In this document: positions 51,016-60,453 of the stretch, in pieces | Position numbering within the stretch: position 1 is the stretch's first letter | Layout: every line of letters begins with the position of its first letter | From: VXNJ01 sp009840625 | GTDB lineage: Bacteria > Chloroflexota > UBA11872 > VXNJ01 | Reading direction: 5' to 3' | Assembly (NCBI GenBank): GCA_965207915.1 | Contig: OZ242304.1 | Span: 1,922,001 to 1,986,000 of the forward strand | Length of the DNA stretch: 64,000 bases | Notes under the pieces: model-generated | What the model saw: the letters and a program-made list of their open reading frames with translations, nothing else | Database searches by the model: none | Told to the model about the DNA's origin: nothing | Program-made: the position numbers and the translations under genes

Positions 51016-52355
51016 GCTCTTCCGCCACGCCCGCCCGATTGCTTGCCTCGCGCCGATCGCGCGCGCATGCGAATCACCGTGCCCTCAAGCTTAAATTGCC
51101 GTCGCAAACCGTTCTCGAGATAGCGCATATAGGACCCGTGAACGAACTTCGGGTCGGAGAAAAAAAGGTCGAAGCGCGGCGGCTTTTGACCGGTCTGAGT
51201 CGCGTAGCGCAGACGGGCCACTTGCCCGCGCGGACCGCGCGCGGTGCGGCGCTGGCCCAGTGTTAGCAGGCATCGGTTCAGCTGGGGCGTGGGAATCGCC
51301 AGGGCCCGGTTGTCGTAAACCTCCAGCGCCAGCCGCGGCACATTTTTGATGCTGCGCCCGGTCAGCGCCGAGACCTGCGCCAGCGGCGCATGGGCAATGA
51401 ACCGCATCCGGACCCGCAGCGAATCCTGGAAACGGTGCAGGGCGCTCGCGTCCTCTTCCAGCAGGTCCCACTTGTTGGCAGCGAGGACGAGGCCGCAACC
51501 GCATTCGGCCGCGTACCCGGCAATGTGGGCATCTTGTGCGGTCACGCCCTCGCTGGCGTCAATCACCAGTACGCACACGTCGGCGCGGTCGATCGCGCGC
51601 AGCGATCGGATCACCGAAAAACGCTCCACCCCCATCTGTACCCTGCCGCGCCTGCGCAACCCGGCCGTGTCCAGAAGCGTAAGGCGCCGACCGGACCACT
51701 GGTATTCGGCATCGACCACGTCGCGGGTGGTCCCCGGCACCGGGCTGGTCAGCGAGCGCTCCTGTCCGAGCAATGAGTTGAGCAGGGTCGATTTGCCGGT
51801 ATTCGGACGACCCGCGATCGCGACCTGCGGTAGGTCAGCGGTTTCCGGCGCAGGGACTTGCGCCGGAATCAGGCGGCCTATCTGACCCAAGGCCGCGGCC
51901 GTCCCGCGGCCGCGACGGGCGGAAACCGCCAGCGGCGGGCCTAGACCGAGGCGGTGGAATTCGGGCGCCAGTTGATCGCGTTCCGGAGAGTCGCATTTGT
52001 TCACCAACAACAGGCGCGGCAGGCCCGACCGCCGTACTACCGCGGCGACCGCCAAGTCCTCGGTCGTCACGCCCAGGGTTGAGTCGGCTACGACCACCAG
52101 CAGGTCGGCGTCCTCGACGGCGCCGCGGGCCAGCTGGTCGGCGGCGAGCGCCAGTTCATCGCGCTGATTGGCAAAGAGTCCGGCCGTATCCACCAGGAGG
52201 AATGACCGCCCACGGTGCTGCACGCGCCGGTAGGAGCGATCGCGGGTCGTGCCGGGCTGGTCCTCGACTACCGCGTGACGCGACCTGGTGAGGCGGTTGA
52301 ACAACGACGATTTGCCGACGTTGGGCGGCCCGATCAAGGCGGCGACTGCGACCAA
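51012..52355 (-). CDS. der: ribosome biogenesis GTPase Der (EngA)
   Basis: A 447-aa protein with two tandem GTPase domains and a KH-like end. G1 motifs: GPPNVGKSS at 9-17 and GRPNTGKST near 181-189. DTAG occurs twice, with NKCD and NKWD as G4. KFVHGSYMRYLENGLR near the end is typical for Der. Needed for 50S assembly. TTG start at 52355, with AGAGGA 8 nt upstream. It lies in a run with cmk-plsC and plsY on the minus strand. Confidence 0.95.
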   Translation of the reverse strand: MVAVAALIGPPNVGKSSLFNRLTRSRHAVVEDQPGTTRDRSYRRVQHRGRSFLLVDTAGLFANQRDELALAADQLARGAVEDADLLVVVADSTLGVTTEDLAVAAVVRRSGLPRLLLVNKCDSPERDQLAPEFHRLGLGPPLAVSARRGRGTAAALGQIGRLIPAQVPAPETADLPQVAIAGRPNTGKSTLLNSLLGQERSLTSPVPGTTRDVVDAEYQWSGRRLTLLDTAGLRRRGRVQMGVERFSVIRSLRAIDRADVCVLVIDASEGVTAQDAHIAGYAAECGCGLVLAANKWDLLEEDASALHRFQDSLRVRMRFIAHAPLAQVSALTGRSIKNVPRLALEVYDNRALAIPTPQLNRCLLTLGQRRTARGPRGQVARLRYATQTGQKPPRFDLFFSDPKFVHGSYMRYLENGLRRQFKLEGTVIRMRARSARGKQSGGRGGRA

Positions 52356-52388
52356 TTCAAATTCCTCTGATTCAACCGTGGCGCCGGG

Positions 52389-53765
52389 TCAGGACCGGTC
52401 GCCGGTGAATTGCTCAAGTTCGGGGGCGATCGCCGCACTGGCCGATTCAGGCAGCAGTCGGGCGATCTCGTGCATGATCGCCCAGCTGGCCCAGCGGGCC
52501 GCGCGACCGCCGCGCAGGGCAGCCGGCGGACGCAACCGGAAAGGGGGCCCGAAGCGCATCGCCACCGATTCCGGTTCGGGGCAGGCCAGTTGCGAAAGAT
52601 CCAGCCGTTCCAACCCGTCAACGACCGCCGGGACAACCGGCGCTCCGGACCGCAGCGCCAGCAAGCCGGCGCCCGGATAGGGACGCCCCAGGATTCCGTC
52701 GCGGTGGCGCGTCCCTTCGGGAAAAATGCAGACCGCTCCGCCATCGGCCAGGGCCTTCAAGCCGCGCCGCAAGCCGGTAGTTTCAGCTACGTTGCGCTGA
52801 ACCGGGATGGCGCGCAGGGCGTGAATTGCGTATCCGATGAGGGGCCATTCGAAAAGGGACGACTTGGCCAGAAACTGCAACTGGCGCGGCGAGTAGTGGG
52901 CCAGGAAGTTCACGTCGGCGTTGTGGACGTGGCGGGCGGCCACGATTACCGGGCCGTGTGATGGAACGTTCTCTAGCCCCTCGAGGCGGATGGGTTCGCA
53001 ATAGAGGCGCAGGTAGACATCGAAAAAGGAAGTAACGGCGGTCATGAGCAGCGAATTCGCCAACGGCCACTCCGGACGGGCCTGGGCGCCGTTGAAGGCG
53101 GCCAGGATCGCCCTGGTCACCGCCCGCGCCGACAGGGACTCGGTATCAAGGATCAATGCTCCGGGCGGGACCCGCAGGGGCGAACTGGCGCGATTGGTGT
53201 CGAAATCGTCGCGCCGCTCGATTTCGCTGCGGACTTGGGCAACGCCGCCGGCAAGCCCGGCCCCGCCGCGGTGGTCCGAATGCAGGCGGCGCGCCCGGAC
53301 CGCGGCGCTGGCCCGCAGATAAACCTTCAGATCGGCTTCGGGACAAACGGTTGTCCCGACGTCGCGGCCAAGCAGCACCGCCCCATCGTGCAAGAGCGCA
53401 CGCTGCTTGGGCAAAAGCGCGGTCCGGACTGCGTCCTGGCGGGCCACCAATGGGACCGCGCGTTCGACCTGGGCCAGATAAAGATGTGCCGTCGAGGAGC
53501 GCAGCCGGGGGTCCAGCAGGCGGCCGTTGATCCGGAGCTTTGGCCGGCTGCCCGGACTCAGGTCGGCTTCGAGTTCGCGGGCTGCGTCACGCGCGGCCGA
53601 TCCGTCGCGCGGATCCTTGCCCCAGCGCAGGCATTCGTAGGCGACCGCGCGGTATACCAGGCCGGTATCAATCAGGCAGAGACCCAGCCGTTCGGCGACC
53701 GCCAGTCCTACCGTCGTCTTGCCCGAACCGGACGGGCCGTCGATTGTGATGATCGGGCTGGCCAT
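52389..53765 (-). CDS. cmk: cytidylate kinase - PlsC-type acyltransferase fusion
   Basis: A 458-aa fusion. Residues 1-225 are cytidylate kinase: P-loop GPSGSGKTT (10-18), IDTGLVYRAVAYECL (32-46), GRDVGTTVCPEADLK. Residues about 245-450 are a 1-acylglycerol-3-phosphate acyltransferase domain with the catalytic HX4D as HVHNAD (279-284) and FPEGTRHRDG (348-357). Each half has its own catalytic residues and no stop separates them. CMP kinase provides CDP/CTP for CDP-diacylglycerol, so the two fit one pathway. ATG start. It heads the cmk-plsC, der, plsY, zinc-finger operon. Confidence 0.9.
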   Translation of the reverse strand: MASPIITIDGPSGSGKTTVGLAVAERLGLCLIDTGLVYRAVAYECLRWGKDPRDGSAARDAARELEADLSPGSRPKLRINGRLLDPRLRSSTAHLYLAQVERAVPLVARQDAVRTALLPKQRALLHDGAVLLGRDVGTTVCPEADLKVYLRASAAVRARRLHSDHRGGAGLAGGVAQVRSEIERRDDFDTNRASSPLRVPPGALILDTESLSARAVTRAILAAFNGAQARPEWPLANSLLMTAVTSFFDVYLRLYCEPIRLEGLENVPSHGPVIVAARHVHNADVNFLAHYSPRQLQFLAKSSLFEWPLIGYAIHALRAIPVQRNVAETTGLRRGLKALADGGAVCIFPEGTRHRDGILGRPYPGAGLLALRSGAPVVPAVVDGLERLDLSQLACPEPESVAMRFGPPFRLRPPAALRGGRAARWASWAIMHEIARLLPESASAAIAPELEQFTGDRS

Positions 53766-53884
53766 TCGCCGTTGTCCCTAGCTCATTTCTGGATAGTTGC
53801 GGCCCAGTAATTCTCCGATTGGGTAGCCGGGATTCGTTATCAACCTCAATATCATTTGCTAGGTTTTTGCGCCCGGGAGTCGCA

Positions 53885-55495
53885 GTGGAATCCAACGTCT
53901 CGCTGGAAATCGCCCGTTATCTGCGCGGATTGGGGGTGGAACGCGCCTACGGCCTGCCCGGCGGCGAGGTTACCCACGTGATCGACGCGATGATCGAAGT
54001 CGGAATCGACTGGGTGCTGGTGCACCACGAAGCCGCGGCGGCCCACATGGCCGACGCCGAAAGCCAGGTCACCGGCCGGCCGGCGGTTTGCGTTTCTACG
54101 GTCGGCCCGGGAGCTTCCAATCTTGTCAACGGGGTCGCCAACAGCTTCCTCGAGCGCAGCCGGGTGATTGCCATCGTAGGCGAATATGATGCCGCGGAAC
54201 GATCCTCCATGGTCCACATGAATCTGGACCTGAAGGCCTTGTTCGAACCCATCTCGGCTTACGTTGAGCGCATTGACGCCGCAAATCTGGCAGCCACCCT
54301 GAGCCATGCCACCAACGTCCTGCAGGCGCCGGTTCCCGGACCGGTTACGCTGCTGGTTTCCGCCTCCGACCAGCGGGTGCCGACCGCCCCGCTCGACCTT
54401 CCGGCCCCGCTTGCCAACGGCCAGGTGCTTGAATCAGCGGCGGGGACCGTGGCCGATCTCCTGGAGGGCGCCAGCAGGCCGGCACTAATCCTGGGGGTGG
54501 GAGTCCGTGATCCGGACCTGATCGACAGCGCCCGCGCGCTGGTCAACGCCCTGGACCTGCCGGTGGTGATAACACCCAAGGCCAAAGGCTGGATTTCCAG
54601 CGACGACCCTCGCTTGGCGGGGGTCCTGGCTTCGTACGGCTCTAGCGGCTCCGAACAATTGCTTGCCGGCGCGGACCTGATACTGGCGATCGGCCTTGAC
54701 GGGACGGACTTTATCCGGCCATGGCGATTTACCGCGCCGCTGCGCCTGGAGCCGGCGTCCCGAACCGATCCGTCGGTGCCGGGCGAGCAAATCATTTGCG
54801 AATTGAACCTGACCCTTGGCGAACTTTGCGAGAGCGGCCTGGGCCCGTTCAGGGGCGTCCGCCGCGCCGCCGAGGCGCGAGGGCAGGCCGAGGTAGATCG
54901 CAGCGCCGGGACGCTGCCGGCGCGCACCCTGCCGGACCACATGCGCGGGGGCCTTGATCCGGTGGATGCCCTGCGGGCGATCCGACGCGCCACTCCGCGG
55001 TCGGCAATTACGACTTGCGACGTTGGAATGTTCAAACTGGCCATCTGCCAGTACTGGGACTCTTACAGCCCGCGCACCTTCCTGGTGTCCAACGGGTTGT
55101 CCACGATGGCATACGGTCTTCCGGCAGCCAGCGCGGCCGCGCTGGCCGGCGATGAACCGGTCGTGACTTTGGTCGGCGACGGCGGGCTACTCATGGGCGC
55201 CGGCGAGCTGGAAACCCTGGCCCGGCTGGACCTGCCGGTAACCGTGGTGGTCGCGGTCGACTCCTCGTTGGCGCTGATCCGCCTCAAAGCCGAGATCGAC
55301 GATTTGACCGAGGTGCCCAACGACTTCTCGCGCGCCGATTACGTCGCCCTGGCCGAGGCGCTAGGGGTCAGCGGGCGCCGTGCCCGGAATCTGGACGAGC
55401 TGGAAGACGCCGTGGCGACCGCAGTCTCGTCCGGGCGACCCGCGTTGATCGAGGTCCCGGTTGATTACACGGCCTATCGACGGATGGGTGGCTAG
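53885..55495 (+). CDS. thiamine-diphosphate-dependent enzyme, acetolactate-synthase-like
   Basis: A 536-aa three-domain ThDP enzyme from a GTG at 53885, 5 nt after GGGAG; a TTG at 53819 is also in frame. The catalytic Glu49 is in VHHEAAAAHMA. The central domain has HADLILAIGLDG-like Rossmann pattern. The cofactor motif is GDGGLLMGAGELE (431-443) and the second Mg-ligand region reads VVAVDSSLALIRLK, where many relatives read NDSSLGLIR; the Asp that binds the metal is kept. The family includes acetolactate synthase, sulfopyruvate decarboxylase, benzaldehyde lyase-like and oxalyl-CoA enzymes. No small regulatory subunit is adjacent, so true acetolactate synthase is less likely. Confidence 0.85.
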   Translation: MESNVSLEIARYLRGLGVERAYGLPGGEVTHVIDAMIEVGIDWVLVHHEAAAAHMADAESQVTGRPAVCVSTVGPGASNLVNGVANSFLERSRVIAIVGEYDAAERSSMVHMNLDLKALFEPISAYVERIDAANLAATLSHATNVLQAPVPGPVTLLVSASDQRVPTAPLDLPAPLANGQVLESAAGTVADLLEGASRPALILGVGVRDPDLIDSARALVNALDLPVVITPKAKGWISSDDPRLAGVLASYGSSGSEQLLAGADLILAIGLDGTDFIRPWRFTAPLRLEPASRTDPSVPGEQIICELNLTLGELCESGLGPFRGVRRAAEARGQAEVDRSAGTLPARTLPDHMRGGLDPVDALRAIRRATPRSAITTCDVGMFKLAICQYWDSYSPRTFLVSNGLSTMAYGLPAASAAALAGDEPVVTLVGDGGLLMGAGELETLARLDLPVTVVVAVDSSLALIRLKAEIDDLTEVPNDFSRADYVALAEALGVSGRRARNLDELEDAVATAVSSGRPALIEVPVDYTAYRRMGG

Positions 55496-55590
55496 TCCGC
55501 CGCGTCTGGGGCACACGCCCGGATAGCACCGTCCTCCACCGTCCCGCGGCGACCGCTGACGGGGTACGTGCCGACCGACCCGCGTCGCGA

Positions 55591-57468
55591 GTCCGGCGCC
55601 TTCTGCTGGGCGTTGGGCTGGCGCTGGCGCTGGCAGTCTCGGCGCCGACTGGCGCGAACAGCGTCCGCGCCGACGGGGCGATCCCCTACGACCCCAATCT
55701 GGTCCTGCGATTTGATGGAATCGGCAACGGGCACGGCGTCGGGATGTCGCAGTGGGGAGCCTACGGACGCGCCCTGGACGGGCAGACCGCCGAGGAGATC
55801 GTGCACGCCTATTACAGCGACGTTGCGATCGAACAGCGCGACCTGTCCCAGCAGCAGCTCCGGGTCCTGATATCGGACGACTACCGCGCGCCCGCGGTCG
55901 ATGGCTCATACGCCGGCAGCAACGGACTGCGGGGCCAGATCTGGGCCTGGGGCGGACCCTGGGAGATTGCCGGCCTGAGCGATCCGGTCGAAGCGGGCGG
56001 CCGGGTCGAGTTTTCCTCGTATCCGGGTGAGGCGAAGTACCTGGTCCAGATCTTCAATTCGCAAAGCGTGCGAGTCGGCCAGTTCGACATGTACCGCTGG
56101 ATTCGACTGCGACCGCTGTCGGCCTCGACCACGTTTCAGGTCTGGTACAAGGAAACGACGCCGGTGCCCGGCGGAAATAGGGCGATCTACTACGACGTCT
56201 TCCGCGGCGGAATGCGGGTCATCGTCCGTCCCGGGGGCACTTTGCGGACGATCAACGAAGTCGATGTCGAACAATACCTGCGCGGAGTGGTCCCGGTCGA
56301 AGTGGTCCATGACTGGCCGCTGGAGGCGTTGCGCGCCCAGGCTATGGCGGCGCGAACGTTTGCGGTGAGCCGGATAGCTCGCGGGGGAGTCGACTGGGAC
56401 GTCGACGACACCCCGTTCTCGCAGGTCTACATGGGCGTGAATGCCGAGGAGCCGGAGACCGACCTGGCCGTCTTTACCACCGCCGGGCAGGTGATCACCC
56501 ACAACGGAGCACCGATCAACGCGCTTTACTTCTCCAGCTTTGGCTCCCGCACCGAAAACTCCGAGGACGTATTCAGCGCCGCCCAGCCGTGGTTGCGGTC
56601 GCGCCCGGATGTCGACGCCGCCGGCCTTCCGTACGACGCGCTGGGCCCCTGGACCGGCTGGTCGACGTCCGAATTCGCAATGTCGCACCTGGCCACGGCC
56701 CTGGCGGCGCGCGCCAATACCGATGTCGGGCAGCTGCGGTCGATTGACTTTTCGGACCGCTCCGAGTCCGGCGCGGTGCGGCGCGTGACGATCGCCGGCT
56801 CATCGCGCCAGATCACGGTCGCCGGAGAATTCTTCGTCCAGGTGTTCAATGTTCGAACCCCAACCGAACTGGGCCTGCTCTACAGTCACAATTTCGAGGT
56901 GGTAACGCCCGGCCGGACGACGCCGGTGGCCCTGATTCCGGGCCCGGATCCCGGCATCGAGGAAGGTTCCTTCTACTACCCGCAGACCGGCCGGACGGTA
57001 TCGCCCCAGTTCCTCGATTTCTTCCGCGACGGCGGAGGCATAGCGACCTACGGAGTCCCTTTGACGACACCGCGCAACGAGGGCGGCAAGCTGGTGCAGT
57101 ATTTCGAAAAAGCTCGTCTCGAATTGAATCCGGAGCTGGCCGGCACGCCCTACCTGATCACGCTGGGCCTTCTGGGCAGCGAGCTTACCGCGGGAGTTTC
57201 ATTCAGCCCCGATCCGGCCAATACCGCCCAAGGCGACGCGTTCTTCCCTGAAACCGGCCACAGCGTGCGTGGCGCCATGCTCGACTACTTCCGGTCCAAC
57301 GGTGGAATCGACCGGTTCGGATTTCCAATTTCGGGCCAGATCGCCCAGGGTGGACTGGTCGTGCAGCACTTCCAGCGGGCGCGCTTGGAGCACCCGGCCG
57401 GATTTCCGGATCAGGTGGTGGCGGCTAACGTCGGGTCGGAGTTGCTGCAAGGACTCGGCCGACTATAG
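55591..57468 (+). CDS. secreted SpoIID/LytB-like protein with C-terminal FPETGH-type repeats, start codon unclear
   Basis: The first ATG (55744) falls inside the conserved SpoIID motif GNGHGVGMSQWGAYGR, so it cannot be the true start. In the same frame upstream a signal peptide reads VRRLLLGVGLALALAVSAP followed by TGANSVRADGA; yet no ATG, GTG or TTG occurs back to a TGA at 55462. I mark the region from a GTC at 55591; the real start is unsolved. The SpoIID domain (about to residue 390 counted from the ATG) includes INEVDVEQYLRGVVPVEV and LRAQAMAARTFAVS. SpoIID in spore formers is a lytic transglycosylase. Two repeats follow: FYYPQTGRTVSPQFLDFFRD and FFPETGHSVRGAMLDYFRSN, likely wall- or glycan-binding. 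Confidence 0.82.
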   Translation, partial: VRRLLLGVGLALALAVSAPTGANSVRADGAIPYDPNLVLRFDGIGNGHGVGMSQWGAYGRALDGQTAEEIVHAYYSDVAIEQRDLSQQQLRVLISDDYRAPAVDGSYAGSNGLRGQIWAWGGPWEIAGLSDPVEAGGRVEFSSYPGEAKYLVQIFNSQSVRVGQFDMYRWIRLRPLSASTTFQVWYKETTPVPGGNRAIYYDVFRGGMRVIVRPGGTLRTINEVDVEQYLRGVVPVEVVHDWPLEALRAQAMAARTFAVSRIARGGVDWDVDDTPFSQVYMGVNAEEPETDLAVFTTAGQVITHNGAPINALYFSSFGSRTENSEDVFSAAQPWLRSRPDVDAAGLPYDALGPWTGWSTSEFAMSHLATALAARANTDVGQLRSIDFSDRSESGAVRRVTIAGSSRQITVAGEFFVQVFNVRTPTELGLLYSHNFEVVTPGRTTPVALIPGPDPGIEEGSFYYPQTGRTVSPQFLDFFRDGGGIATYGVPLTTPRNEGGKLVQYFEKARLELNPELAGTPYLITLGLLGSELTAGVSFSPDPANTAQGDAFFPETGHSVRGAMLDYFRSNGGIDRFGFPISGQIAQGGLVVQHFQRARLEHPAGFPDQVVAANVGSELLQGLGRL

Positions 57469-57470
57469 GG

Positions 57471-57484
57471 TCCGGAATTCCGGA
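57471..57484. repeat. 14-bp perfect palindrome
   Basis: TCCGGAATTCCGGA follows the SpoIID-like stop by 2 nt, in the gap between two convergent genes. It has no loop and no T-run, so it is not a normal terminator. Possibly a chance restriction-like site or a protein-binding site. Confidence 0.4.
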
Positions 57485-57601
57485 AGCGGTCCCTCCGCAG
57501 CTGCCGGTGCCCGGATTCAATTGCGACCCAATACCCAGGCGATGGTGCGGTGATCGGTCTGCCAACCCGGTCGCCCTGACGCCGGACCGGCCGCCAGCTC
57601 C

Positions 57602-58720
57602 TCAGAGGTAGTCGGCCAGCGGGGTCGCGGTCAGGGCGTGGTCGGGAATCTCGCTCGCGTGGCTGCCCTGAGCCGGGTACTTGTAGACGTTCCCCTCGTA
57701 ATTGGCCAGGGTTGCGTACTCGTCATCGAGGCTCAGCAAGCGGTTCGGAGCGACGGTCATCTTGCCGCCGCCGCCCGGGGCGTCAATCACGTACTTGGGC
57801 ACGCCGAAACCGGTGATGTTGCCTTGCAGGTAATTGATGATGTCGAGACCGGCTTGGATGTTGGTGCGGAAATGATGGGTCCCCTTCACCAGGTCGGCCT
57901 GGTAGAGGTAATAGGGCTTGACCCGGATCTTGAGCAGACCCAACATCAGTTCCTTCATGACCTCGCGATCGTCGTTGACACCCTTCAGCAGGACCGTCTG
58001 GCAGCCCAGCGGTATGCCGGCGTCGGCCAGTCTGTTGCAGGCAGTAGCGGCTTCCTCGGTCAACTCGCGCGGATGGTTGAAGTGCGTGTTGATGTAGAGC
58101 GGATGGTGTTTTTTGAGCATCTCGCAGAGTTCGGGCGTGATGCGCGAAGGCAGCACGCACGGCAGCTTGGATCCGATCCGCACGACCTCGATGCTCGGAA
58201 TTGCGCGCAGCTCGGTCAGGATCCGGTCCAGGTGCTGATCCGAGAGCAGCAGCGGATCGCCGCCGGAAAGCAGGACATCGCGGACTTCGGGATGCGCGCG
58301 CAGGTAGTCGAAGACCGCCTCCATTTCCGACCAGCGCGGGACCGGGTACTTGCCGACCTTGCGTTTGCGGGTGCAGAAGCGGCAGTAGATGGCGCAGGTG
58401 TAGGTGACGGTGAACAAAACGCGGTCGGGGTAGCGGTGCGTCAGGTGCGGAACCGGCGAGTCCTCCCCGTCCTCGCCCAGCGCATCCTCCATGTAATAGG
58501 TAGGGTCGCTCAGTTCTTCGGACGATGGAATGACCTGCTTCCAGATCGGATCGTCCCTTTCCTCGATCAGGCTGGTGTAGTAGGCATTCGAGAAGAAAGG
58601 GTAGAGCTTGCGGACCGAATCGATTTCCTCGGCTTCCAGGGCGTCCACGGCGGGCGCATCCTCCCCGTGCCGCAGGCTGTTGCGCATCTCCTGCTTCCAT
58701 TGCGCTACGGCTCGGGTCAC
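57602..58720 (-). CDS. kamA: lysine 2,3-aminomutase (KamA family radical SAM)
   Basis: Radical-SAM, PLP-dependent enzyme that moves the amino group of lysine. The cluster motif is CAIYCRFCTRKRKVG (Cys109, 113, 116) and the PLP lysine lies in VIDAPGGGGKM (about residue 320). VLLSGGDPLLLSD and RIGSKLPCVLPSRITPEL are also typical. I use the GTG at 58720 (372 aa) because GAAGGA lies 6 nt upstream; another GTG at 58735 is in frame. Beta-lysine can be an osmolyte or enter lysine fermentation or peptide synthesis. No lysine-degradation genes are adjacent, so its role is open. Length excludes the EF-P-modifying EpmB type only weakly. Confidence 0.92.
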   Translation of the reverse strand: MTRAVAQWKQEMRNSLRHGEDAPAVDALEAEEIDSVRKLYPFFSNAYYTSLIEERDDPIWKQVIPSSEELSDPTYYMEDALGEDGEDSPVPHLTHRYPDRVLFTVTYTCAIYCRFCTRKRKVGKYPVPRWSEMEAVFDYLRAHPEVRDVLLSGGDPLLLSDQHLDRILTELRAIPSIEVVRIGSKLPCVLPSRITPELCEMLKKHHPLYINTHFNHPRELTEEAATACNRLADAGIPLGCQTVLLKGVNDDREVMKELMLGLLKIRVKPYYLYQADLVKGTHHFRTNIQAGLDIINYLQGNITGFGVPKYVIDAPGGGGKMTVAPNRLLSLDDEYATLANYEGNVYKYPAQGSHASEIPDHALTATPLADYL

Positions 58721-58829
58721 GCTTGGTCCTTCCACGATCGGCGGATTGGTGGGCGCGGCTCAGGGGCAGGGCGTCCCGCCGCGCAATGTACCGCCGGTGC
58801 CCGCAATTGTCTTAAATGCCCCGGGGCGT

Positions 58830-60275
58830 TCAAAGCGGCGATTCGGGGTCCTGCGCCACCGGAGCCATCACGGCGTCGGCCATGCCGTGCAGGATCTTGG
58901 ACGAGTCCGGGCAGGCGGTGGCCAATATCCCGGCCAGCTGGACGTCTTCGCCGGAATCGATGAAGTAGGGTGAAAAGCGCCCCCGCACCCGGCTATCGCG
59001 CAGCCGGTTCTGGTCCATATCGAACCATTGAACGCTGAATCTTCGGCTGGCAAAGTACGGCTGCAACACGTGCGGGCTTTGCTCGAATGCGACCATCGCC
59101 GCTTCGAGCGCATCCCCCCATTCGGGAGCCGGCACGTCGTGGCCGATCGTCACCCCGCGCGAACCCCAGGCCTGCGGAGAAAACCCGGACGGCTTGATCA
59201 CCATGCGCCGTCCGCGTTGCGTGGCCCCGCAAAGGTCCCGCCAGCGGCGCACGGGCCGCCCGGCGCTGGTCAGCGGCGGATCGATCGCCGCGAACGGGGG
59301 CAATGGGGTGGGATCGATGACCCAGGTGGGCGGCAAATGCTGCCGCAGCGCCGCAAAGGAGTCGTCACCCAGCTGGCGCTCCCAAAAGCCGGTCAGCTCG
59401 GGATGGTGGAACAGGGCCAGCAGCAGCTTTTCCTCCAGGGGCGCGCGTGGCGGAGGGGTGATGACCACCTGGCGCGCCTGCATCGCTTTGAACATCGACT
59501 CGGCCCCGGGTACGTTTTCCAGGTCGAACAATTCGAAGAACCGGTAGATCAGGTCGACCTTCGGGCCCCGCCCGGGGGCACCAAGCCAAACGCCGGCATC
59601 GTCGAACTCCAGTTCATCCGGCCAAACCGCCCGACAGCGCAGCCCCAACCTGCACAATTCCTCGGCCAGGGCGGTCAATTCGGGGCGGTAGGCGTCGCCT
59701 TCTTCGGAAACGACGATCGCCACGAACGGATCGCCAATTCCAGCCTGGGCGACCAGACCGGACTTGAACGATTCGGCCAGGGGAGCGCCAACGCTCTCCA
59801 GTCCGGCCCGGGAGTACCCGTCGCGCAACGCCTGAAGCACTCCCAGACCGCCGGGCACCGAATCCAGTTCGGTGGCCAGGATCGCTCCCTGCTCGGTCAG
59901 CATCAGGTCGGGCCGAATCACCAGCGGAAAGCGATTACGCAGTCGATTGCGGCGCGCCAGCGAAATCACGAATTCGGATTTGCCGGCATCCAGGAGCTTC
60001 GCCGGCCAGCCGGCCACGTTTCCGCGTACGCTGTCCTGGTAGAGGCGGCCCGCGGCGCGGTAAAAGTCCGCCAGCAGCGGACCCAGGCGTTCGATCCGAT
60101 CCAAAGTCGCCGGCGAGACGCCGATCGGTTGCGGGCTGAGCCGGAATGGCGCTCGCGATCCCTTTGCCCCGGACTCCAAGTCGCCGTATAGGCCGCTGGC
60201 CGGCAGCGATTGATCAAGGCGGGCGACCACTTCGCTGGGCGGCAGGGGGGAGGCAGCGGCGTTCGTCTGCCGCAA
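58830..60275 (-). CDS. uncharacterised protein, possible ATP-grasp enzyme
   Basis: A 481-aa soluble protein that I cannot place firmly. FPLVIRPDLMLTEQGAILATELDSVPGGLGVLQ (read in parts, residues about 117-148), GPKVDLIYRFFELFD, and MVIKPSGFSPQAWGSRGVTIG near 370 look like the ATP-, metal- and substrate-binding segments of ATP-grasp ligases such as circularly permuted or glutathionylspermidine-synthase-like ones. SRRFSVQWFDMDQNRLRDSR follows. No signal peptide. TTG start at 60275, start not certain. It is divergent to the membrane protein at 60454. Confidence 0.65.
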   Translation of the reverse strand: MRQTNAAASPLPPSEVVARLDQSLPASGLYGDLESGAKGSRAPFRLSPQPIGVSPATLDRIERLGPLLADFYRAAGRLYQDSVRGNVAGWPAKLLDAGKSEFVISLARRNRLRNRFPLVIRPDLMLTEQGAILATELDSVPGGLGVLQALRDGYSRAGLESVGAPLAESFKSGLVAQAGIGDPFVAIVVSEEGDAYRPELTALAEELCRLGLRCRAVWPDELEFDDAGVWLGAPGRGPKVDLIYRFFELFDLENVPGAESMFKAMQARQVVITPPPRAPLEEKLLLALFHHPELTGFWERQLGDDSFAALRQHLPPTWVIDPTPLPPFAAIDPPLTSAGRPVRRWRDLCGATQRGRRMVIKPSGFSPQAWGSRGVTIGHDVPAPEWGDALEAAMVAFEQSPHVLQPYFASRRFSVQWFDMDQNRLRDSRVRGRFSPYFIDSGEDVQLAGILATACPDSSKILHGMADAVMAPVAQDPESPL

Positions 60276-60453
60276 TGCGCAGCGCTTTCTCGATTGAGGT
60301 TTTGGGGAGGCATGGCATTGTACGGGCCTATTTCCAAAGACCCCTCAAAATCGACCGCGCCGGCTTGACCATTAACACGGTTACTAACCTAGGGATGGCG
60401 CGTTGGCGGCCGGCGCGCCGCGTACGTGGCCGAACCTTGGCGGGAGGGATGAA

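Noticed and set aside
57638..58963. 441-aa plus-strand frame over the aminomutase gene
   Set aside because: The minus strand encodes a textbook radical-SAM enzyme; the plus frame is a shadow.
59028..60191. 387-aa plus-strand frame over the possible ATP-grasp gene
   Set aside because: Gln/Arg/Gly-rich composition typical of antisense shadows and no ribosome site.
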